Assembly (NCBI RefSeq): GCF_046244365.1
Contig: NZ_CP176395.1
Span: 8,184,001 to 8,248,000 of the forward strand
Reading direction: 5' to 3'
Source of the DNA: Paenibacillus_V sp046244365
Lineage (GTDB): Bacteria > Bacillota > Bacilli > Paenibacillales > NBRC-103111
DNA: 64,000 nt
The notes beneath the pieces are model-generated. The model searched no databases. It was not told the DNA's origin and saw nothing but the letters and a program-made list of their open reading frames with translations. Every line of letters begins with the position of its first letter. Position 1 is the stretch's first letter. Shown here in pieces: positions 60,450-64,000 of this stretch. The translations under genes were made by a program, and so were the position numbers.

Positions 60450-61601
60450 ATGGAACGAGCCGAACTAAACGACCGCCGCTACTGGGTTAGCGTTATGACG
60501 AAAATCGCCGAACCGGTGCTTGCCGCGCTCGCGGCAAGGAAGCTTAAAGCGACTATGCCGGTGGAAGGCAAAGTGGAAGACAGGCCGATGTACACGCATC
60601 TCGAAGCTTTGGGCCGCCTCCTTGCGGGAGTCGCTCCATGGCTGCAGTCGAGCCCTGCCGATGCGGAGGAGGAAGAGCTGCGCGTCCGCTTCGCCGAGCT
60701 GGCGCGGTCGGCGATCGATGCCGGAACGGATCCGTCATCGCCGGATTTTCTTAACTTCTCTGCCGGTTATCAGCCGATCGTGGACGCGGCTTTTCTGTCT
60801 CACGCGATTTTGCGCGCGCCCGTAGAACTATGGGACAAGCTGGAGCCGCGCGTACAAAGGAATTTGGCCGACGCCCTCAAGCAAACGCGGACGCGCAAGC
60901 CCCATTTTAACAATTGGCTGCTATTCGCCGCGATGATCGAGACCGCACTGCGCAAAATGGGCGAGGACTGGGATCCGATGCGTGTCGATTTTGCCCTGAA
61001 GCAGCACGAGCAATGGTACCTTGGCGACGGCATGTACGGAGACGGCCCTAATTACCATGCCGATTACTACAACAGCTTCGTCATCCAGCCGATGCTCTTA
61101 GACATCGTCGCTCAAGTAGCCGGCGAATACCACGACTGGGCCGGCCTGCAAGAGCGCGTCGCCGCCCGCGCCCGCCGGTATGCGACCGTGCAGGAGCGCT
61201 CGATTTCTCCGGAAGGCACGTTCCCCGTGTGGGGCCGCTCGCTCGCGTACCGGTTCGGCGCCTTCCAATCGCTGGCGCAATCGGCGCTTCGCCAGGAGCT
61301 CGACGCCGAGCTTCATCCCGCTCAGGTGCGCTGCGCTTTGACCGCCGTAATCCGGCGGACGATCGAGGCGCCGGGCACGTTCGACGAGAACGGCTGGCTC
61401 CGCATCGGCTTATGCGGCCATCAGCCGGAGCTTGGCGAGACGTATATTTCGACGGGCAGCCTGTACTTGTGCGCAACCGTCTTTTTGCCTCTCGGCTTAA
61501 GCCCGGACACACCTTTCTGGCAGGGCGAACCGATGCCGTGGACCGCGCAAAAGGCTTGGGGCGGAGCCGCCACGCCGATCGATAAGGCCATCGGCCATTA
61601 A
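60450..61601 (+). CDS. DUF2264 family protein
   Basis: 383 residues. The start DRRYWVSVMTKIAEPVLAALAARKL, then THLEALGRLLAGVAPWLQ, NNWLLFAAMIETAL, GDGMYGDGPNYHADYYNSFVIQP and FPVWGRSLAYRFGAFQSLA are family signs. The helical pattern suggests an (alpha/alpha)-barrel as in glycoside hydrolases and unsaturated-glycan hydrolases. The activity is not established for the family. There is no signal peptide. It probably acts on a sugar derivative together with the lactonase-like neighbour upstream. GAGGAG lies before the ATG. Confidence 0.87.
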   Translation: MERAELNDRRYWVSVMTKIAEPVLAALAARKLKATMPVEGKVEDRPMYTHLEALGRLLAGVAPWLQSSPADAEEEELRVRFAELARSAIDAGTDPSSPDFLNFSAGYQPIVDAAFLSHAILRAPVELWDKLEPRVQRNLADALKQTRTRKPHFNNWLLFAAMIETALRKMGEDWDPMRVDFALKQHEQWYLGDGMYGDGPNYHADYYNSFVIQPMLLDIVAQVAGEYHDWAGLQERVAARARRYATVQERSISPEGTFPVWGRSLAYRFGAFQSLAQSALRQELDAELHPAQVRCALTAVIRRTIEAPGTFDENGWLRIGLCGHQPELGETYISTGSLYLCATVFLPLGLSPDTPFWQGEPMPWTAQKAWGGAATPIDKAIGH

Positions 61602-61643
61602 AGGCTTCCGCTCATGCCCGGCAGAATGCACGCCGGCCCTCTT

Positions 61644-61671
61644 TTGCTCCTTATTGGCTCCATAGTATAAT
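61644..61671 (+). promoter_or_regulatory. Candidate promoter for csoR
   Basis: TTGCTC (61644-61649), 16-nt spacer, TATAAT (61666-61671). The -10 is perfect and the -35 weak. The csoR start follows 26 nt later with AAGGGGG. Confidence 0.55.
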
Positions 61672-61696
61672 GGACGGGTAAAGGGGGTTTGGCCGG

Positions 61697-62023
61697 ATGC
61701 AAGATGCACATAACGACAACCTGACGCCGCATTGCGATACGTCGGAGCGCAAAAGCCATCATTCCGATAAAACGAAAACGAATTTGATCAGCCGCCTAAA
61801 CCGGATCGAAGGCCAAATTCGCGGAGTGAAAGGGCTAATTGAGAAAGACACGTATTGCGATGACGTTTTGAACCAGATCGCATCCATTCAAGCCGCTTTG
61901 AACGGCGTCGGGAAGCTGCTGCTGGAGAACCATATGAAAAGCTGCGTGGTGGAGCGCATTCAGGAAGGCGATCATGCCGTCATCACGGAGCTCATTACTA
62001 CAATGAATAAGCTCATGAAATAA
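61697..62023 (+). CDS. csoR: CsoR-type copper-sensing repressor
   Basis: 108 residues, all helical. The Cu(I) ligand set of CsoR is complete: Cys54 (DTYCDD), His79 and Cys83 (ENHMKSC). The signature SRLNRIEGQIRGVKGLIEKD is present. The N-terminal extension is His-rich (PHCDTSERKSHHSDK). It represses copZA until Cu(I) binds. It has its own promoter and terminator, and the CsoR-type sites lie downstream in front of copZ, not in front of csoR. Confidence 0.95.
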   Translation: MQDAHNDNLTPHCDTSERKSHHSDKTKTNLISRLNRIEGQIRGVKGLIEKDTYCDDVLNQIASIQAALNGVGKLLLENHMKSCVVERIQEGDHAVITELITTMNKLMK

Positions 62024-62039
62024 GGTAGAGTCAAAGGAA

Positions 62040-62067
62040 CGCCGGAACTATCGTCCGGCGTTTTTAT
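62040..62067 (+). terminator. Terminator of csoR
   Basis: CGCCGGA (62040-62046) pairs with TCCGGCG (62054-62060), followed by TTTTTATTTG. Confidence 0.9.
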
Positions 62068-62080
62068 TTGTTTTTAAAAT

Positions 62081-62098
62081 AGGGTACGGGGGTATACT
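62081..62098 (+). promoter_or_regulatory. CsoR-type operator 1
   Basis: AGGGTACGGGGGTATACT, resembling the GC-centred, TAC...GTA-flanked CsoR sites in front of Bacillus copZA. It lies just upstream of the -35 box. Confidence 0.7.
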
Positions 62099-62107
62099 AA
62101 AAACCGC

Positions 62108-62137
62108 TTGACTTAATATACGGTAGGGGGGTATACT
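62108..62137 (+). promoter_or_regulatory. Sigma-A promoter for copZA
   Basis: TTGACT (62108-62113), 18-nt spacer, TATACT (62132-62137). It is flanked and overlapped by two CsoR-type sites. Confidence 0.8.
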
Positions 62138-62138
62138 A
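62121..62138 (+). promoter_or_regulatory. CsoR-type operator 2, over the -10
   Basis: CGGTAGGGGGGTATACTA, sharing GTA-n-GGGGGTATACT with operator 1. It overlaps the spacer and -10 of the copZA promoter. Confidence 0.75.
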
Positions 62139-62189
62139 CATTCAACGGGGCAAACCAAACCGAGCATCCCCGCAAAGGAGAAATGAACA

Positions 62190-62390
62190 ATGACGAACGT
62201 AACGCTACAGGTTGAAGGCATGTCCTGCGGACACTGCGTGAATGCTATTGAGAAAGCGATGAAGGAAATCGGAGCGGCCGGCAAAGTGGACCTTGCAGCC
62301 GGATCGGTCACCGTCGATTATGACGAAGCTTCTCTCACACTTGAAGCCGTCAAAGCGGCTATCGAAGATCAAGGCTACGAAGTTGTGTAA
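62190..62390 (+). CDS. copZ: CopZ copper chaperone
   Basis: 66-residue HMA-domain protein with the Cu(I) motif MSCGHC (residues 11-16) and the ferredoxin-like pattern VTLQVEG ... GSVTVDYDEASLTLEAVKAAIEDQGYEV. It carries Cu(I) in the cytoplasm to CopA, encoded 59 nt downstream. AAAGGAG lies before the ATG. Confidence 0.96.
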   Translation: MTNVTLQVEGMSCGHCVNAIEKAMKEIGAAGKVDLAAGSVTVDYDEASLTLEAVKAAIEDQGYEVV

Positions 62391-62449
62391 TGCAACGAGC
62401 GGGTCCCGCCCGCTCGTCGCCTATCCCATCCCCCAATGAGGTGAACCTT

Positions 62450-64000
62450 ATGGAAACGGCAGCTCCCAAAGAAACGGAACTGGCCTCCCTGCAAATTACA
62501 GGAATGACCTGTGCAGCCTGCGCCAATCGCATAGAAAAAGGTTTGAACAAAATCGAAGGCGTAGCGGAAGCGAACGTGAATTTCGCGCTTGAAACCGCCC
62601 GCGTCGCCTATAACCCGGATGCCGTATCGATCGCCGATATGCAGAAGAAAGTGGAGCAGCTCGGTTATAAAGCGGAGCTCAAGCAAGAGCAAGCGGATCC
62701 TGCGGTTAAGCGGCAAATGGAACTGTCCCGTCAAAAGAAGACGCTGCTGGCGTCAGCTCTGCTTTCTCTCCCCTTGCTCTGGTCGATGGTGAGCCACTTC
62801 TCCTTCACATCGTGGATATGGATCCCCGAACTGTTTATGAATCCTTGGTTTCAGCTTGCTCTGGCAACGCCCGTTCAATTCGTAATCGGCTGGCATTTTT
62901 ACGTCGGCGCCTACAAAGCGCTGCGCAACCGCAGCGCCAACATGGATGTCCTGGTTTCGCTCGGAACATCGGCGGCTTATTTCTATAGCTTGTATCTTAC
63001 GATTGATTGGGCCTTCAATGCGCATCCCGGCCACCACGCGCCGGCTATGTATTTCGAAACGAGCGCAGTGCTGATTACCCTTGTACTGACCGGAAAGTTA
63101 TTTGAATCGCTGGCGAAAGGAAGAACGTCGGAAGCGATCAAAACGCTGATGGGCCTGCAGGCGAAAACCGCGCTGGTCGTTAGAAACGGCGAGGAGATGA
63201 CCGTTCCGGTCGAGCAAGTCATGACTGGGGATGTCGTTCTGGTGAAGCCGGGCGACAAAGTACCGGTCGACGGCGAAGTCATCGAGGGCGTATCCTCGGT
63301 CGACGAGTCTATGCTGACGGGCGAAAGCATTCCTGTGGCCAAAAGCGCCGGCGATGCCGTTATCGGCGCAACGATCAACAAGAACGGCGCGCTCCGGATA
63401 AGAGCCACTAAAGTAGGCAAAGAAACCGCACTCGCGCAAATCATTAAAGTCGTGGAGGAAGCGCAAGGCTCCAAAGCGCCGATCCAGCGGGTAGCCGACG
63501 TCATTTCCGGCATTTTCGTACCGATCGTAGTCGGCATCGCCGTTATCACCTTCCTCGTCTGGTACTTTGCAGTCGATCCGGGCTCCTTCGCCGGCGCCCT
63601 GGAGAAAGCCATCGCCGTGCTTGTCATCGCCTGCCCTTGTGCGCTAGGTTTGGCAACCCCGACGTCTATCATGGCGGGCTCCGGCCGCGCAGCCGAGCTG
63701 GGCGTCTTGTTCAAAGGCGGAGAGCACCTGGAATCCGCTCACCGCGTCGATACGATCGTTCTGGATAAAACCGGTACCGTAACGAAAGGCAAACCCGAGC
63801 TTACGGACGTCATAACGGCCGGCATGGACGAATCCTCCTTTCTCCGGCTTGTAGGCGCTGCAGAGAAAAGCTCCGAGCATCCGCTTGCCGAAGCCATCGT
63901 CTCCGGCATCGTACAGAAAGGGATCTCTATTCCCGCAGCCGAATCGTTCGAGGCCATCCCGGGGTTCGGCATCCGCGCCTTCGTCGAAGGGAGAGAGGTG
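62450..64000 (+). CDS. copA: CopA copper-exporting P1B-type ATPase (3' end off window)
   Basis: The first 517 residues are present; the gene continues past the right edge in frame. One N-terminal HMA domain has MTCAAC (19-24). The ATPase core follows with the TGES actuator motif, the membrane copper site CPC (395-397), the phosphorylation motif DKTGT (Asp439) and the P1B SEHPLAEA motif. CopA pumps Cu(I) out of the cell. Only one HMA domain is seen at the N-terminus, whereas B. subtilis CopA has two. GAGGTGA precedes the ATG. Confidence 0.97.
   Translation, partial: METAAPKETELASLQITGMTCAACANRIEKGLNKIEGVAEANVNFALETARVAYNPDAVSIADMQKKVEQLGYKAELKQEQADPAVKRQMELSRQKKTLLASALLSLPLLWSMVSHFSFTSWIWIPELFMNPWFQLALATPVQFVIGWHFYVGAYKALRNRSANMDVLVSLGTSAAYFYSLYLTIDWAFNAHPGHHAPAMYFETSAVLITLVLTGKLFESLAKGRTSEAIKTLMGLQAKTALVVRNGEEMTVPVEQVMTGDVVLVKPGDKVPVDGEVIEGVSSVDESMLTGESIPVAKSAGDAVIGATINKNGALRIRATKVGKETALAQIIKVVEEAQGSKAPIQRVADVISGIFVPIVVGIAVITFLVWYFAVDPGSFAGALEKAIAVLVIACPCALGLATPTSIMAGSGRAAELGVLFKGGEHLESAHRVDTIVLDKTGTVTKGKPELTDVITAGMDESSFLRLVGAAEKSSEHPLAEAIVSGIVQKGISIPAAESFEAIPGFGIRAFVEGREV

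Noticed and set aside
1..64000. tRNA, rRNA, transposase, integrase or prophage genes
   Set aside because: I looked for them on both strands and found no convincing example. The strand blocks and gene types fit ordinary chromosome.

Overview
This is a 64 kb chromosomal window from a spore-forming, low-G+C-phylum but fairly GC-rich Gram-positive, most likely Paenibacillus or a close relative (Paenibacillaceae). The evidence is a caa3-type cta operon, a YhcN/YlaJ sporulation lipoprotein, an SLH-domain surface protein, paired YdbS/YdbT PH-domain proteins, DUF5696, strong AGGAGG ribosome binding sites and a sigma-W-type promoter. I see no rRNA, tRNA, CRISPR array, insertion sequence or prophage.

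Layout. Positions 1-4.3 kb (minus strand) hold the cytochrome caa3 oxidase operon ctaC-D-E-F-G, with ctaG cut by the left edge. From 4.7-6.1 kb come a sporulation lipoprotein and a guanylate-kinase-like protein. From 6.3-13.5 kb (minus) there is a three-SLH-domain surface protein, a flotillin/NfeD pair behind a perfect sigma-W promoter, and a DEAD-box helicase whose Arg-Gly tail is made of six 102-bp repeats. From 13.8-22.0 kb (mostly plus) there is an MFS transporter, a CvfC/HEAT protein, a three-gene glycosylation cassette (GT2, small EmrE-like flippase, GT39) and a BlaI repressor, M56 protease and YceI unit with two matching operators.

The centre, 22.5-45.0 kb, is the most interesting part and appears to be one carbohydrate-utilisation system. 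A roughly 17 kb minus-strand operon (44.8 to 27.4 kb) encodes a lipoprotein solute-binding protein, a Tat-exported parallel beta-helix protein, one ABC ATPase, a 990-residue binding protein with duplicated beta-sandwich modules, two permease pairs, an NHL/TPR membrane-anchored protein, a YIP1-family membrane protein, a DUF5696 protein and an oxidoreductase. A second minus-strand operon (26.2 to 22.5 kb) encodes a TIM-barrel sugar isomerase, a NagB-like protein, a PIG-L deacetylase and another oxidoreductase. An AraC-family regulator is transcribed divergently from it. Both operons share an unusual 87-bp promoter layout (a 41-bp operator-like element, then TATGAT at identical spacing). I infer that the AraC protein controls both, and that the system imports and breaks down an unidentified, possibly N-acetylated, sugar.

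From 45.4 to 59.1 kb (minus) there are a SHOCT protein, tyrS behind an M29 aminopeptidase gene, an epimerase, a YqjF-like protein, the YdbT/YdbS pair, a 39-residue membrane protein, an LRR/copper-amine-oxidase-N-domain protein, two sugar isomerases and a chemoreceptor. From 59.4 kb to the right edge (plus) come an SMP-30-type lactonase, a DUF2264 protein and the copper genes csoR, copZ and copA. copA is cut by the right edge, and two CsoR-type sites lie in front of copZA.
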